Below are positions 4,766 through 5,179 of a stretch of DNA of 5,179 nt, in pieces (the stretch's first letter is position 1; the number at the start of each line of letters is the position of its first letter). A program made the position numbers and the translations under genes. Where the stretch lies: the NCBI GenBank assembly GCA_902778985.1, contig CACYZS010000139.1, positions 1 to 5,179 of the forward strand, read 5' to 3'. This DNA comes from an uncultured Ruminococcus sp. Its GTDB lineage: Bacteria; Bacillota; Clostridia; Oscillospirales; CAG-272. Below the pieces are notes generated by a model. It was not told where the DNA came from, searched no databases, and saw only the letters and a list, made by a program, of their open reading frames with translations.

Positions 4766-5179
4766 TTGGCGCTTTTCGCGATCTCGGATCTGCATCTGTC
4801 TACCGCAGCCGATACCGACAAATCCATGGAAGTCTTCGGCAAGAAGTGGACGGGCTATACCGAACGGCTCGAAAAGAACTGGCGCGCGGTGGTAACGGAG
4901 AACGATACCGTCGTGATCCCCGGGGACGTCTCCTGGTCGATCTCGCTTGCCGGAACGGAGTCGGACTTCACCTTTCTCCATTCCCTGCCCGGCAAAAAGA
5001 TCCTCGGCAAGGGCAATCACGATTTCTGGTGGTCGACCGAAACCAAAATGAACGCCTACCTTTCCTCGCTCGGCTTCGACGATATCCGGTTCCTGCACAA
5101 CAACGCGTTTCTCTCGGACGGTCGGATCGTCTGCGGCACCCGCGGCTGGTTCAGCGAGGACGACGAGGGGGCGCACGGC
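4766..5179 (+). CDS. Metallophosphoesterase (partial, TTG start)
   Basis: This is a calcineurin-like metallophosphoesterase with 138 residues in the window, continuing past the right edge. Metal-binding motifs are ISDLH (6-10; D8 and H10), PGDVSW (52-57, D54) and KGNHDFWW (82-89; N84 and H85). CGTRGWF (123-129) is characteristic of a Bacillota phosphoesterase subfamily starting M-A-L-F-A-I-S-D-L-H. The later His motifs are outside the window. The family binds two metal ions and hydrolyses phosphomono- or diesters; the substrate here is unknown. The start is placed at TTG 4766 because this N terminus matches the family, AAGGGGG (4749-4755) lies 10 nt upstream, and no in-frame ATG or GTG occurs nearby. 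An ATG-only search would miss the gene or begin it at the internal Met 21, after the first metal motif. It is divergent from the DUF1540 gene and cytosolic by appearance. Confidence 0.9.
   Translation, partial: MALFAISDLHLSTAADTDKSMEVFGKKWTGYTERLEKNWRAVVTENDTVVIPGDVSWSISLAGTESDFTFLHSLPGKKILGKGNHDFWWSTETKMNAYLSSLGFDDIRFLHNNAFLSDGRIVCGTRGWFSEDDEGAHG

Noticed and set aside
4736..5176. Minus-strand open frame opposite the phosphoesterase
   Set aside because: The plus strand carries clear metallophosphoesterase motifs; the antisense frame has none and crosses the divergent promoter region.
1..5179. CRISPR array, insertion sequence, prophage, tRNA or rRNA
   Set aside because: I saw no spaced repeats, terminal inverted repeats with a transposase, tRNA-like cloverleaf or rRNA sequence by eye; the window is packed with ordinary genes. 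A tRNA or ncRNA covariance search was not possible.

Overview
This is a GC-rich, gene-dense chromosomal window with third codon positions strongly biased to G/C. The left half has the gene order typical of Bacillota: signal peptidase I (lepB) tail, ylqF/rbgA, rnhB, yraN. Together with the M19 dipeptidase, the long-form threonine synthase, the DUF1540 cysteine-rich miniprotein and the metallophosphoesterase, this suggests a high-GC member of the class Clostridia, perhaps an uncultured gut or rumen lineage. The class-level call is inference from synteny and protein flavour. No 16S or other phylogenetic marker is present.

Layout. (1) Positions 2-1039 hold the last 28 codons of a signal peptidase I and then the circularly permuted GTPase RbgA/YlqF, a late 50S assembly factor. 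(2) RNase HII (1033-1614) and the UPF0102 nuclease-like protein YraN (1611-2006) follow with 7-nt and 4-nt overlaps, so 2-2006 reads as one translationally coupled transcription unit for secretion, ribosome assembly and nucleic-acid housekeeping. Its promoter must lie left of the window. (3) After a 48-nt gap come a cytosolic M19 dipeptidase (2055-2975) and, 25 nt later, threonine synthase (3001-4482), a likely pair in amino-acid metabolism. (4) On the opposite strand, with a single base between the stop codons, is a 64-aa DUF1540 protein (4678-4484). (5) An 87-nt divergent intergenic region carries two perfect hairpin-like palindromes and a candidate promoter. It leads to a TTG-initiated metallophosphoesterase that runs off the right edge (4766-5179).

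No mobile element, CRISPR array, tRNA, rRNA or phage gene was found. No stretch longer than about 90 nt lacks a gene. Most of the window is ordinary core genome. The items most worth a second look are an RNase HII that appears to lack about 15 residues between two catalytic blocks while keeping all four acidic residues; an inverted repeat that buries the dipeptidase Shine-Dalgarno sequence; the twin palindromes overlapping the candidate promoter of the phosphoesterase; and a 15-bp duplication over the DUF1540 start codon. I saw no clearly new multi-gene system.
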